Part shown: positions 23,449 to 35,735 of the stretch, piece by piece | Layout: each line of letters opens with the position of its first letter | How positions within the stretch are numbered: the stretch's first letter is position 1 | DNA from: Mantis religiosa | Lineage: Eukaryota > Arthropoda > Insecta > Mantodea > Mantidae | Direction: 5' to 3' | Length of the DNA stretch: 64,000 nt | Assembly (NCBI GenBank): GCA_030765055.1 | Contig: CM060954.1 | Coordinates: forward strand, 108,066,554 to 108,130,553 | Program-made: the position numbers and the translations under genes | Notes under the pieces: model-generated | Seen by the model: the letters and a program-made list of their open reading frames with translations, nothing else | Databases searched by the model: none | What the model was told of the DNA's origin: nothing

Positions 23449-24960
23449 ATGGACGCGGCATTGGAAAATTTTTTGGAGAAGATGATGGAAATGAAGGCCG
23501 CATTAACAGAGAAGACGGAAGCGGCAAATAACAGCTTGGCCGCGAAGATGAACGAGTTAACAACAAAAACAGAAGCGGCAAATAACGACCTGGCCGCAGA
23601 GTTGAAACAAATGAAGACGGCCAACGGCATCACCGGGAAGATGGAAGAAATGAAGGCCGAATTAATAGCGAAGACGGAAGAAATGAAGGCCGAATTAACT
23701 GCGAAGATGGAAACGGCAAACAACAACTTGGCCATGACAATGACCGCAAAGATGGCCGAACTGACAACGGAGATCAGGGAGGCGAACGAGGTCCTCGCCG
23801 CCAAGTTTGAGGAACGGTTGGCTGGCGTGAGGGATGACGTCACGAATCTGGGCAAGCGGATGGGCCAAGTAGACGACCGCCTTAATGATTTAGAGGAAAA
23901 GGCCGACAACATCGCAAAACCCCTCACCCGTCTGACGGAGGAACACCGGCCTTATGTGTGGACAGAGGACGCCGAAAACGCTTTCCAGCACCTAAAGGAA
24001 ACCCTGTGCAGTGCTCCAATTTTGGGTTTCCCACAACCGGGTGGCGCCTTCATTGTGGACACCGACGCTAGCGACCATTGCATTGGAGGTGTCCTATCGC
24101 AGATCCAGGACGGCCATGAGCGGGTGATAGCCTACTACAGCAAGACGCTATCCAAGGCAGAGAAGAACTACTGCGTCACCCGACGAGAATTATTGGCGGT
24201 AGTAAAGACCTTGGAGCACTTCCATAAGCACCTGTACGGTCAGCCATTCCACCTGAGGACTGACCATTCCGCCCTAACCTGGCTATTGAGCTTTAAGAAC
24301 CTGGAAGGCCAGACGGCACGTTGGCTCCAGAGGCTGCAGGAGTACGACTTCACCTCGGAACATCGTAGAGGGAAGAGCCACGGTAACGCAGACGCCATGT
24401 CCCGAAGACCCTGTCCAGTAGAGTGCGGCCAGTGCACAAGAGTGGAAGAGAAGGAGCGTGCCGCAGCAGTCCGAGTAGTTGTGGCAGTGCCTGCGGACGG
24501 CTGGGATAGCGCAGGCCTGAGGAGGGAGCAGCTGGCGGACGCAGACTTGGGGCCACTCTTGAGGGAAGTGGAGGCAGGGACGAGACCAACCTGGGAGGAC
24601 ATCGCACCGAAGAGCGCCACCTACAGGTCGCACTGGGCCCAATGGGACTCGTTGAAGACCAGAGAGGGCGTGCTGTTCCGGGTATGGGAGTCACCCGATG
24701 GGAAGGCGCAGAGAGAACAGTTGGTACTTCCCCGGAGTAAGGTCCCGGAAGTCTTGGAGGAAGTACACGCCGGTACTTCAGGAGGACGCCTGGGAGCGAA
24801 CCGAACGATTCACAAACTACGGCAGCACTACTACTGGCTGAGACTCCGAGCAGATGCTGGGTTATACACCTGGACCGCCTGGCACGCTACGATGGTGCTG
24901 TTCGGGACGACCAGCTTTGAGGAGGGAGCAGTGTCACCCGAGCGTCGGAACACCCTGTAG
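23449..24960 (+). CDS. Gag-like coiled coil fused to RNase H (503 aa), defective Gypsy polyprotein
   Basis: The start is ATG at 23449 in an ACCATGG context, 46 bases after the LTR; the stop lies inside the 3' LTR. Residues 1-155 are Ala/Glu/Lys/Met-rich with repeated EMKAEL units, predicted coiled coil, in the gag position. At about residue 160 the frame passes into the reverse-transcriptase/RNase H connection (IAKPLTRLTEE) and a full-looking Ty3/Gypsy RNase H with acidic residues in VDTDASD, RRELLAVV, RTDHSAL and NADAMSR. Then come a linker and part of the integrase HHCC region (VHAGTSGGRLGANRTI), with the second His replaced by Arg and the Cys pair missing. Protease, RT palm and integrase DDE core are absent. 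The long frame is open, so a protein could be made. Confidence 0.85.
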   Translation: MDAALENFLEKMMEMKAALTEKTEAANNSLAAKMNELTTKTEAANNDLAAELKQMKTANGITGKMEEMKAELIAKTEEMKAELTAKMETANNNLAMTMTAKMAELTTEIREANEVLAAKFEERLAGVRDDVTNLGKRMGQVDDRLNDLEEKADNIAKPLTRLTEEHRPYVWTEDAENAFQHLKETLCSAPILGFPQPGGAFIVDTDASDHCIGGVLSQIQDGHERVIAYYSKTLSKAEKNYCVTRRELLAVVKTLEHFHKHLYGQPFHLRTDHSALTWLLSFKNLEGQTARWLQRLQEYDFTSEHRRGKSHGNADAMSRRPCPVECGQCTRVEEKERAAAVRVVVAVPADGWDSAGLRREQLADADLGPLLREVEAGTRPTWEDIAPKSATYRSHWAQWDSLKTREGVLFRVWESPDGKAQREQLVLPRSKVPEVLEEVHAGTSGGRLGANRTIHKLRQHYYWLRLRADAGLYTWTAWHATMVLFGTTSFEEGAVSPERRNTL

Positions 24961-25409
24961 ACTGGGCAAGCAGCAGACGGGTCGGTGTTCGCCCCGCCCC
25001 CTCGTTTGTCTTATAGCGTTAAGAAGGGATGGCTGGGACAAAAAAACACCACTGTGCCGACTCTTTCTGTTCCACCTGTGTTCTCGAACCTACAGGATAT
25101 TTCCTCTAATCTAGAACCTTCCGATCGACCCGCTGGCCCTATATAAGCAGCAAGTCGGGTAGAGGAGTCAGTCAGAGTTCTTGGTGTAAGAATGCAGTGC
25201 TCCGACGAGAAGACTGTGTGAGAGCATCGGAAGATTGTACGTAATTACGAGTGCCAGTGAAATTGTAACGGACGAACTGGTGAATCGTAATTGTGTGCAT
25301 TACGTAATTCTGTGTAATTCGCAAGAGTTTAACTGCAAGTCGGTGGAAATAAAGAACATTTTTGAGTGGTGCAATTGGACTTTTCATTTCACGAACCCAC
25401 AAAGTCACA
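24932..25409 (+). repeat. 3' LTR of Gypsy copy 1
   Basis: 478 bp, about 99% identical to 22926-23403. The element's frame ends in its first 29 bases. An (AT)n run follows from 25410. Confidence 0.95.
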
Positions 25410-25700
25410 ATATATATATATATATATAGTACTGGATTCCATAATAATCCTTATCTTATTCAAAGTGCGGTATTTGAAACCCAGCTCCTTTAGGACACCG
25501 CGCAAAGTGCAGTGCCCATAAGGAAAATCACAAATTTCTTGCAAATGTGCAACGAATTCGTCTAAGGTGGGCACTCCCCCTTTTGCATAGAATCTATAAA
25601 TTTCTCGACGAATTAAATCGCATGTGAAATTATCTACTTTAGAGAAACGTTTCTGTTTGTTTTCACACTTGATCGGCGTCTTTGGTATTACTTTCGTCAC

Positions 25701-27744
25701 AATATTTCTTACTGTATTTTTGTGAATACTCAGAATTTATCTTCAGGTTTATTGCACGATCCCTTACCAAGATTATGCGTCAGCACATATTTACATGTGT
25801 TCAAAACAAGCGCTTTAATTTGCTTAGAAACAGTTCCCGCTATAACTTTGCTTTTTGAGGCTTTTCCAGTAATATAACTCGGCCCAGTTATTCACACTAT
25901 TGTCATCACTTTGATTATTTTCACTTGACTGAAAGTTATCTACTACTTCATTTGCATTTACCACTGCATTTCTCTCCCACGATCTCCACATCGTGATACA
26001 CAACGAATTTCTGCACGTAATGAAACAGATCAACTGGGAGTTGGAACTATGACAGCTGAGACTCCACGTGGAGTAGACATGCGACGGTCACTTGGAGAAA
26101 ATCAGGGTTGCTATTGGTCCTGAACGACAGTGTTCCATTTCTGAAGTGTGGAGATAGATTTATGACGGTCATTAGTGGGCGGGAGTGTCAGGTTCCTTTG
26201 AGGGGCAAATTGCACTCGCGTTGACTAGACAGACTCTAAAGGGGCTTTCTTAGACCCTTCCTTAATAGCTGGTCACCGAAACAAATGTAACTAAGGGACC
26301 ACATGGTTGGAGGAATTTTGGTGTGAATAACACACTTTCGTGAGGGGAATCTCACACACAGCTGGGATGGCCGTTCAGGAAGACAGACGTGACCCGAGGA
26401 GGAAGTACCTGTTCCTGCAAACATAATGAATTACGTGTTATAGCGTAATCTGCGTTTCACATACGGTAAATCTAGACATTAATATAGACTGGTGAACATT
26501 GGTCGGCAACTTCGCGAGTTACTTGAATATTCTAAAAAGAAGCAGTTATTAAACAGATCTGAAACTTGGATTTCAGTGTCATCCTTAGTTCTATATACCC
26601 ACGCACATCCTAGGACAAGACTCTTGCTCGAGACTGAGGCAAGACCACACACTGCTTCAAGTTTGTATAACTTTGCCGGAAAAAGTGGTCACACTTCAGT
26701 TTATTTTTACCTACAACTTGCTTCCCTCCTGTAGGGTCTAACGTGTCATATGATACACGATTTTGTAGCATTTAATTTTATATACTTTGTATACCCTGCG
26801 TGACGTCAAACACAAGGATGGAATTTAAGCTTTAGGGAGTGGAATTCTCCATAAGCTGAGAGAGTGAGTGTCTTATGACATTAACTTTCTCTTTGGAATG
26901 AGAATTACTTAAGGGTCTCTGGAAAAACTCGTTTGCTGCTCGCCATTGCTGTAGGAACGGACGTCTTCATTCCAAGACGCAAAGGAGTAAAGTATGTCTT
27001 CGCTGATTCAAAAATGTCTTTCCTTACGATGTTCACCACGTAACTCGAGTCTTATAGCTTCTTCACTCTCCCCCTCTTGTCTAATCCACGAGTCCATTTT
27101 TTATTATCCACAGTTGCCACTCCGTTCTGTTTTAATCCCTTCTGTTGCTGGCGGCAGGGAACTGTTTTTCTCGGGCCTTGTCTCCCCCTCTTCCTCTGTG
27201 GGCCTTGTAACGTATAATGAGACAAGCGAGAGTCGAGAACGAGGGAAATCGATAGCCGCAATCTGGCAGGAGGACCCCGCAGGAACACAGCCCCACAAGA
27301 CCAAGAAGAACAATTTTTTTCTGGTCCGGACATCGACAGGAAAGATGTTTCTGCATGTTCTAGAGAAAAAAATAATTTTAGCTCACACATTTCAAGATGT
27401 TAGATCCAATGCAGTCCGCTGTGTAGCCTCCTCGCTCCCAGGGGTAGTGTGACTAAAGGGAAAATGTGTCTGTAGGTCACACTGGAAAGGATAACCCCTT
27501 CAAACCTTACCAGAGCAAGAAAGTGTAACTTTTGCTTCAGACACAGGAAGTGAAATTAATACTGTCCAAAAGGAAGCAATTGACTTTTGTTAGCAAGTAG
27601 TTTGAAGATAAATAGACCTTAAAATGAAACTTTGGTGATTTATTTTGTTCTATTTTATACCCCCACCTTTAACTGCAGTGTCATATCGACGGCCGTTCTA
27701 CTTTGGAACATATCGATGGCGTTAACTCGTAATCGTTGGGTTTT
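25701..27744. other. No gene recognised in 2.0 kb
   Basis: The frame at 26994-27452 is the longest but shows no motif and overlaps opposite-strand frames of similar length. I see no repeat I can name. Confidence 0.45.
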
Positions 27745-27912
27745 AATCATTAGATCACGCATACATTCACTCTCTCATTCATACTTCCAGACTCTGGGGA
27801 AGAAGGGGCATCATCTTGGTTGGAGAAAAACCCCCAACCCCAGCGAGGATTCGAACCCGGGACCCCATAGCATGGCAGGAAGGTGCTCTGCCAACTAAGC
27901 TGTGGTGCCAGA
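27745..27912 (-). repeat. tRNA-headed SINE-like repeat, minus strand
   Basis: On the minus strand the head reads TGGCACCACAGCTTAGTTGG with B-box GGGTTCGAATCC, followed by GGGGTTGGGGGTTTTTCTCC. This is a tRNA-derived head with a body different from the common SINE. Boundaries are approximate. Confidence 0.65.
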
Positions 27913-28754
27913 CTTTGTGATTGTTCTATAGGATTTTATAAAAAAAATAATAATGACACAAAACAGTACCTTTCACTTTCTTTAATGCTCTATTATATAC
28001 TTAGTGATTTCTTAATAAATATGAGCTTTGGATGAATTTTCATTGTACGCATGGACATTCAGCTGGATGAAATTGAGTTTCGGCAATAATTTAATACAGG
28101 AGGACTGCGTAATTACGGTTCTGGAAGACTCACAAGTTCTTGATGCACAACCTAAAATTCATCACATTGATTTCCCATGTAAATTTGTTGTATTTATCCT
28201 TGATTTCTTTTTGATACGAAACAGTAATACAAATAATGCCGAAAAAGCTTTAGTACTTCGAAATAATAATCATACCACAGCAAACACGAGTTTAAAGGCG
28301 AAAGGATGAATCATATAAAAATTGCACCACCAATATTTCCGAAATGGAAAGTGCTCTTGATGTGGGGTTTTCACAGCATTGTTTGGTAGTTAGGAATTCT
28401 TAGTTTTAGCCTATAAATTGATTTTAATAATACTTACTATAGATAAATGTACACTCAAATTTGAACATTAGTTTAATTTCATATTTCAGTCTTTGCTATA
28501 GTCTGTAACTGTCCCGGTTCTTTTCGTGCATGTTATGATGTGATATCTACTACACTTCTGTCCGTACAATATACACTTGCAGTCTTCGTCTGATTCCTGG
28601 ACCTGCTTGTTTACACTATCTTGTGGTGAAATCTGTGTTATTTCGCAGTCACCAGTGGAATGCAAGTAATGTTATTCTGTTTTGAATATTATATTTGTTA
28701 AATATTTAGGCGATTTTACCAAATGAATTGAAAGATCCTCTTTTGTTTCATAGA

Positions 28755-29110
28755 GTTCAACAATATCACAAATTATTATGCCGTATCTGCATGGTGTCCA
28801 GGAAAACTAGTAGATGGCCTCTGTGCATATTCTGTGGGTTGCTGAATGCAGTGGGAATCAACACTATGATACTTCTCTTAGGTTATTATTCAAATTCCAA
28901 ATAATCCGTGCCAAATCGACGAAAATACCTGAAGAAGTTGGCTGCTGATTTGATAAGGCCACACCTTGAAGCAAGAATGAAGATACCAAGTTTGTCTCAT
29001 AATCTCCAAGAAACAATCGCAGAGATTCTGGCCGTACCACTAACAGCAATTGTCTGTCCAAAGGAACATAACTTCAGTGAGATGTGCCTTCTCTACCCGA
29101 AGCACGGAGC
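28755..29110 (+). pseudogene. piggyBac transposase C-terminal remnant
   Basis: Readable blocks are SRKTSRWPLCIFCGLLNAVG near 28800 and RRKYLKKLAADLIRPHLEAR near 28918. They match the conserved C-terminal part of piggyBac transposases (SRKTxRWP...FxxxLN, then the basic helix before the Cys-rich zinc domain). A stop and a frame change separate the two blocks, and the Cys-rich tail is not recognisable. No TTAA-flanked ends were found. Confidence 0.72.
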
Positions 29111-29685
29111 GAAAAAGTAAAACTTTCTGCAACAAGGAAGAAGGGATAATGGCGAGGTAACACTTGTATCAGGTCTATTTGTGGAGTTGGAATAGTTAAA
29201 CATTTTAAAAATCTAAACACCGGAGATTGCAGTAAAATCATTGAAGTGGGTAAAGTGGCTTAGTTGATTCATCTCAAATTATACAGCGTTAGATCTTGTA
29301 ACATTTTTTTCTTGTTTTGAATTTGCATTTGGACAAATCCTGTTATTTTTGCAGCTTACACCAACCATTAATTGTAACCAGTAAAATTTATGTATATGAA
29401 TAGGCTTCTTACTATGTGTTTCAAATGAGAAGAGTTCGAGCTTGTAGCGAATCAGATGCGTTAGAGCATTCAGCGTTGCCACCTCATTACCCTCACTCCT
29501 TTTATATTCCCCCTTCTCTCTCGCATACTTGTGAGTGTTCTTGGCACTAGATGTAAGGGAACGTAAACTGAATTTTCCAAAGCTTTATAATAATGCAGTT
29601 GTTCAAATCGGAATTGCAAAATGGATATTCGTATATTACGCACATGTTTTAAATATGTAGTTTAAAAATAATTATATTTTATGAA

Positions 29686-29994
29686 TTACCTAATTTTCTG
29701 ATCCAGTGAAACTGCCAGCGGCGCATCCATATAGCTATGAATGTCACTTCCGTTAAGAGACAATTCGTCACTGTAACTGTCTTCATCGTCTGAGTGTTGC
29801 AAATTTATGACAATAGGCTCCAAAACCTCGTCACGTGCTATTTCTTTCCAAATGCAGTGTTCTGGTAGTTTATCTGCATGTCTCATGCAGTTTCCCCATT
29901 CTTGTGCAACCTTGTTAATTTCTTGGTGAATAAGTCGTTCAGCATCAGTCAGTTTAACAGTATTATTTCTATTTGCAGCATAATTTGAGCTCAC
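29686..29994 (-). pseudogene. DDE transposase C-terminal tail fragment
   Basis: A 102-codon frame with LIHQEINKVAQEWGNCMRHA followed by an acidic tail (DDEDSYSDE). This resembles the extreme C-terminus of the insect DDE transposases represented at 22775-25700, where a WxxCVRH-type helix is followed by a short acidic segment. No catalytic part lies upstream. An unrelated small protein cannot be excluded. Confidence 0.5.
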
Positions 29995-30183
29995 AATAAC
30001 TCAGTTGGATTGCTCTGACAGTAAGGGGGGAAGTGGTTTATAATACCTCCTGTCGCATTTCAATTGCAAGTAGATCCAGCTGATACACTTTCCCCTGTTT
30101 TTAAACGGAAGAACAACTGAATAACACTGCTTTTAACTCTCTAGAGTAAATAGAGATTACGTACGATTTATAAACAAACATAT

Positions 30184-30628
30184 TGTCACCCAATTATCGG
30201 AACGCCGGATGAACGACAGCTGAGAGAGGACCAGAGGCAGCCGAGCCACACCCCCTCATTAATCTCAGTCACTGGCTGAGGGGACGATTAGAGGAGTGTC
30301 ACTTGTCGCTGGCCGCCTCTTCCCCCTTCGACTGCCATCTGAAATTTTCGCGGTGATTCACGGAAACCAAAGACTTCTAGAAGATAATGATATTCCTATA
30401 AAAAGGGCTGGAATGTGTGGAGTCAGTCAGTGCTTGACGAGCTAGTGAACGGACGAGAAGACTGTGTACGTGCATCGGAACGGCAACGGACGAACTGGTG
30501 AATTGTAATTGTGTGCATTACGTAATTCTGTGTAATTGGCAAGTGTTCAACTGTAAGTCGGTGGAAATAAAGAACATTTTTGAGTTTGTGTAATTGGACT
30601 TTTCATTTCACGAACCCACAAAGTCACG
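30184..30628 (+). mobile_element. Solo LTR, Gypsy ATAT family (445 bp)
   Basis: Begins TGTCACCCAATTATCGG and ends CACAAAGTCACG (last base changed from A). It shares the 3' portion with the copy-1 LTR, including GGTGGAAATAAAGAACATTT. ATAT flanks both sides (30180-30183 and 30629-30632). Confidence 0.92.
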
Positions 30629-30632
30629 ATAT

Positions 30633-33099
30633 GGTGTGGCAAGTTACGTTCTGCCGATGCACCATTCCACAAGCCAGCAGGAAGTCTATTGTTTGTTCTC
30701 GCTCGAACTTTACAAATACCTTTTGCTTATTCAAAGCAATTCTTTTATCACGTCATGCCAAACATTTACGTTTCAGTTATGAGTAGTTACAAATATACGT
30801 ATACGCATATATGCCAACCATTAATGATATTCATTACAGTGCTTACGTCGCGATGCATTGTTATAATATAATAGTGCTTTATTTATTCGTGTTAGGTAAA
30901 CTATTTGATCTAAATCTATGTGCTTTTGCCGGTTATCTTAGATACATTATTCTCTACCTTCCTCATGCATCAGTTTTTGCAAAATAGAATTTTTGTCTTA
31001 GCATGAATAGTATTTATTAGAGATTAATTAGTTTTGCGCTCGTCAGACACCACTTAGGGGGAATGTCATACGACAACACTGCAGGCCTCCGATTGGTTGC
31101 TTGTCTAGTAGCGCTCAAGGACAAACATTATCCCATTTGAAACACATCATAGATTACTAGTGGAATAAAAGCGAAATTTATAGGAATGAATAACGAAAAC
31201 AAGAAAATGAAGCATCAATCGTTAGATTTTGAACAACATGCTTTGAAATTATGCATTAAGTTGAATTCTAATGGGAGAAGAAGGTATCATTAGGATTTTA
31301 TTTTGGCTATAAGTAGTTAGAATGTAATTGTTTTTGTAATTCAAAAAGTCATTGGCTTCCTATGGGAGACAACTAGAGATAGCTGGTGCGAAACGGTGAA
31401 AGAAAGCACATACAGTGATTTGTTCCGAAGTTGAAGGAAAAACGATTTAAAATATTTTGCCGCAGCATTTGTATTCTTGACAACCCAACAATTTTAGCTG
31501 TGAATCATAATGATGAATCTGCTTCACTTCAGAGATAGGTAGGTCCACCTGTTTGGTATTGAATTTCAATTACGTTTAAAGCTTGCTATGTGTTCCACAT
31601 AACTTTCTCTGACAAGTTATTAAATGTTTCTTGCGAAGCGTCTTCGATCTTCATTTCTGAAAGACTAGGGAGAATCCATTGACGTATGAAATATAGTTTT
31701 TCCATTAGGATATAGAGTGACTGATTCCTCTACCTCGAGAACGCTCTGGGATGACAGATGATGGCGGCATGTGAGTGGCTCCACAACGGGGAGAGTACGG
31801 GCCCGGCTAATCGCTCCACGAGAAGAGGTACGCTCGCAGAATCATTACAAGATCGCAAAGGCTGTTTATCTTAACGTAGTATCAGAACTAAGCAACTAAA
31901 GTTACCTTTTAAACCACAATAAAAATAATATTAAAATACACATGACAAATCATTTTAATTGCTCAATCTGAAAGGTTCATTTCTATTCACATGATCCCAG
32001 TACGTACTGAATGCAATTGATTATAACAGCAAATGTGTAGGAGGAAAGGGGAAAGGAATTGTAGAGTAACAGTGATGTATACTATACTGCTAACCATAAT
32101 GTATGATAGTGGATATACACTACTTATTAAGTAGAGCAGAGTAGAGTTCTTTTAAACATATATGGACGTGAAAACAATGATTTCTATAGCAAATGAAAAA
32201 AATCATTTGGTTGCTTCAAATGACCAAATTGATTTTAATATACCTACTTATAATTTTTCTGAAAAAATCATTTGGGAATAGTTTTTCTTAAAATGTATGG
32301 CTCCTGTAGGAAAAAATATTGAAAAATTGGAAAACTTAGAATGAAATCCCTGCAGCTGTAAACTAAAATGCAGAAAGAGTTTGCTTCCTCACTGAATAGA
32401 TTTTATGATAATAAGATAATGCAGTAAAGAACTACATTGATGTACATTCATAAAGTGCGATTATGGATACTCAATTTTTATTTGTTTCACTTAAAACTGA
32501 AGTTTACTATTTTTGAACAAGTAATTCTTTTAATTTTTGTACGACGGAGATTTTATTTTGGCAATAGTCAGTTTCTGAGTAAACAAATAAACAATTTTTT
32601 GGTTTGATGATGAATTAATAAAGTATGAGCTTATAATTAATGCTTGACGCTGGAAGGAACATTGGGCTTATCATTTCTTTCATGTTGAAGTTTTGGGTTC
32701 CTTAGTATCCAACAGCAGATATAACATTTTCATTATTGCGTAGAAGAATTGAATACGTTTCACACATCAAAATTCAACACAAAATGAGTACTTTTATGTA
32801 ATATTATTTATTAGTTGTGTATTTTTTAAAAATTCAGTCATTTAAAATAATCACAAAAATTCATAAATTCATAAATTAATATCCCAATAGAAATTTCTGA
32901 GATGAAAGTTGTGGCAAGAGAAAATATATCAAGCCACTTTCTTAAGTTCAAAATTTAGCCAATTTTATGTAAAGTTGTGCAGTTGTGCTTTTAAAGGTTT
33001 AATAAAGTCATTTATATTAAAATAAAATTAACGTTCAAGCCTATTTTTGAAAGAAAATAGCCTTTCCCCCTCTGATGTTCCTGTAAAATAGAATGTTCT
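30633..33099. other. No gene recognised in 2.5 kb
   Basis: AT-rich with only short frames. Nothing here matched elements elsewhere in the window. Confidence 0.45.
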
Positions 33100-33109
33100 C
33101 CACCATTTA

Positions 33110-33695
33110 CCGAGCGGGATGGCTCAGGCGGTTTCGTCTGCTGCCCGCATTTGGGAGGCCCGGGTTCGATTCCTGTGGCCGACCTAGTGACCCATGGGAT
33201 ATTTCAGGGGTTTTCCCGGGTGGCTAGGCGAATGCTGGATAGGTTACATCCCCCGAATTTTCTGTCCCTCCCTTTCATCTCCATTATCATTTCTTATCTC
33301 TCATCTGGTGGTGTCTTTCAGGTTAGAAGTGTCGGCGGGTATCTCGGCGGTGCTTGGCAGGATGATATGCTCTGAGGACAACTACTTCCTCCTCCGGTAG
33401 GTCTGTTGCCGGTCTCCGCTCCTCTGTTGAGACCATTTTGTGACCGCCAGCCACGGACCTTTGGTGCTCGGCTGCTGGACTCGTTGCCGTCCCGCTGTGG
33501 GGGAGCGAGTTCGTTGTCCTGGCCTGTCTGAGAAAGTAAACTGTAGGGACCCTGACCTCTGTACTGTCGTGGCTCCTTGGGTCGGCCGTCCTCTGTCTCC
33601 TTCGCCTCATCCTTCCTCCCTTGGGGGCATAGGAATAATGGGCCCAACATGGTGGCCTACGTAATCCCTCCGTAATGAAATCTCAGTCCCAATAT
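33110..33695 (+). mobile_element. Long tRNA-headed SINE, 586 bp, perfect 10-bp TSD
   Basis: Starts CCGAGCGGGATGGCTCAGGC (A-box TGGCTCAGGCGG) with B-box GGTTCGATTCC, then a ~510-bp GC-rich body, and ends CCCAATAT without poly(A). CCACCATTTA lies on both sides (33100-33109 and 33696-33705). A diverged second copy is at 4096-4615. No long frame with homology is present, so it is non-coding. Confidence 0.88.
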
Positions 33696-33705
33696 CCACC
33701 ATTTA

Positions 33706-35543
33706 TTTCAGTAATAACTGTTTTGTTCTTGTGTTCTTATTATCTAATAACTTAGATAATACTTATATTGTTGTATTCAGCAGTATTAATATTCGGAAAG
33801 CAATTAAATAATATTTATTTATATAAAAATTGTTAAAAAATTACTGGTTTTATACTATAATGAAATCAATTGAAGTGCAATACCCATTTAGCTCAGATTC
33901 ATTACTGATCAACCGAAATCACACAATACTTTACTTAAATACAAATTCCTGTTTACAATATCTTCACTTTTTTAAAGATATGGTTAGTTGAAGGATAATT
34001 TAATACATGCTTATACTTTTACATTATTTTAATTACGCTGAGACTTATTTGGAAAACATGTTATAGCGGCTTCCGATAAGGCACTTTCTCGAAAACCACT
34101 TGAAACTTAGTTGCTTTCTACAGAGGGGTTAGCAACCCAATTTTTCCTCCCCTATCTCATTTTCCACGCAGACAATTGCAGTCTGACTACCCGTTATCGA
34201 ACCAGTTCCAGCATCGACTTTAAACGCGAGTCAAAGTTTAAATTGAAGTTTTTCTCTCTTTATAATGGATTCGGAGAACTTAATTAGGTGGTCCATACAA
34301 AGTAAGGTTTGGAGTGGGAACGTCAGAGCGTTCGTTTCAGGTATAATTGTTCTGTTTGAAAGAAATCCCTGCCATTAATCAGTAATGTGGATGGCGAATA
34401 GGTTGATCATTAAAATGTTAAAATGGGGTGGGTAGTGTAGTGCGTGTGGTAACGAGAACCTTAAATATGTCTGTGTGTATTATTAAGGGTAAAATAGCAA
34501 AGAGTAATGTTGCAGTCCTACGGTAAATGTTATAATCTGGTACGATAGAGTTACAACCATGTGTCTGCAAGTGATTAACCAGATTGTACCTATACAGTGT
34601 TTCCAGAGTATGTTGTTACCGCTTGCACGGAGGTTTACCTCTCGGCAGTTGCGCATGCCTCAGCCGACTGCTATACCATGTCTTCACTATTAACGTCTTG
34701 TCTTATAAACAATGCTGGAAATGTGACCCTTCTTCAGCTAAGGAATATAATAAGATAAAAGCTTGTGCTCCAGTATTTAGATATGTAAGTCAATTTTAAT
34801 GAACCTTGAAATTCAGTAAAATGGGATATCGCTCCCAAGATATGAACACAGCAGACATTACTTTTTAAACGAAATACCCCACTTGTACTTTCAGTAGTAT
34901 TACTTTAACAGTAAATGGAGGAATTATTTATTGTATTTCATCCAAAATTATATATCCAGATTTCCACCAGAATGACATGTTTTGAAATTCCATGAATAAA
35001 AGAAGGGGGAAAACATTTATAGAAAGAAGCGTGACTGCCTACCACTGCCCAGCATCGAAAGGTCACTTATATAAAAACAAAACTAGCATTTAGCGTCGGC
35101 ATCTTCCAAAGGAACGAAACAAATCTGTTATCAAGATACCCTTATTACGGAAAGCTTTACATAAAAATGGCTTCAATAATATTGGAAAAAACACTATATA
35201 TTTAATATATTTTTTATAAAAAATAAGTTATATGCTGAATTTTATTGAAACATCTTCGAAAATCTCCTTTATTGGGGATAACTCTCTGCTTAGCTGGTAA
35301 CCCAGAAGAGACAGATTCAATAAAAGCTGAATTACTACATTGCAGCAGATAAGCAAATTCCCAGAAGAGGCCTCTTTAGCCTGTAATAATCGTTCTCTCT
35401 TCAAACATTTCCCTAATTTTAATGTTAACTAACCCAGCGGCATATATCCATGCCCAGTTGAATGCGGGTCGCGTGTTCAATTTCTGTGACTTCTTTCCTG
35501 AACTTTGATGGTCGCATGATGAATGCTGGAAATGGTCATTATA
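33706..35543. other. No gene recognised in 1.8 kb
   Basis: AT-rich sequence without a coding or repeat signal I can name. Confidence 0.45.
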
Positions 35544-35735
35544 CGACGCCCGTTCAATAAAGAATGATCATAATTTTTTACCGTCTTATTTTTTCGTACT
35601 AAAATTCAATCTTATTATATTCTGTTAGCTTAATATGAAACAAGCAGGCTGTATTAGTTTCATTGTTCGTACTACTGTTTCCTGCCTGTGAGAACCAGGT
35701 AAGTTCAGACATTTTCAGTATCGCCTACCGCTGCA

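Larger units (their letters stand above)
22926..25409 (+). mobile_element. Gypsy-type LTR retrotransposon derivative, copy 1 (2484 bp)
   Basis: Paired 478-bp LTRs at 22926-23403 and 24932-25409 differ at about five positions, implying recent insertion. ATAT flanks both sides (22922-22925 and 25410-25413). The interior has a primer-binding-type site and one long frame, but lacks protease, most of reverse transcriptase and the integrase core. It cannot move unaided; the intact LTRs and primer site are what a trans-mobilised element would need. Confidence 0.93.
22775..25700 (-). pseudogene. DDE transposase pseudogene split by a Gypsy insertion
   Basis: The N-terminal DNA-binding part lies at 25700-25410 (KVDNFTCDLIRREI, then LRGVLKELGFKYR). 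The next part of the protein resumes at 22925, on the far side of the Gypsy element, with LRKFCTNGHKIIYLDETSYY down to about 22775; the Asp of YLDET is the first catalytic acid. This is the order in intact members of this insect DDE group. Catalytic acids 2 and 3 are not found downstream. The Gypsy element therefore landed between the DNA-binding and catalytic regions of an existing copy. Confidence 0.78.

Noticed and set aside
24240..24694. Three overlapping minus-strand frames of 114-126 codons
   Set aside because: They are opposite-strand shadows of the GC-rich Gypsy coding sequence; the copy at 58594-59198 shows the same shadows.
26994..27452. 152-codon plus-strand frame as a gene
   Set aside because: No motif, low-complexity Ser/Leu stretches, and opposite-strand frames of similar length overlap it.
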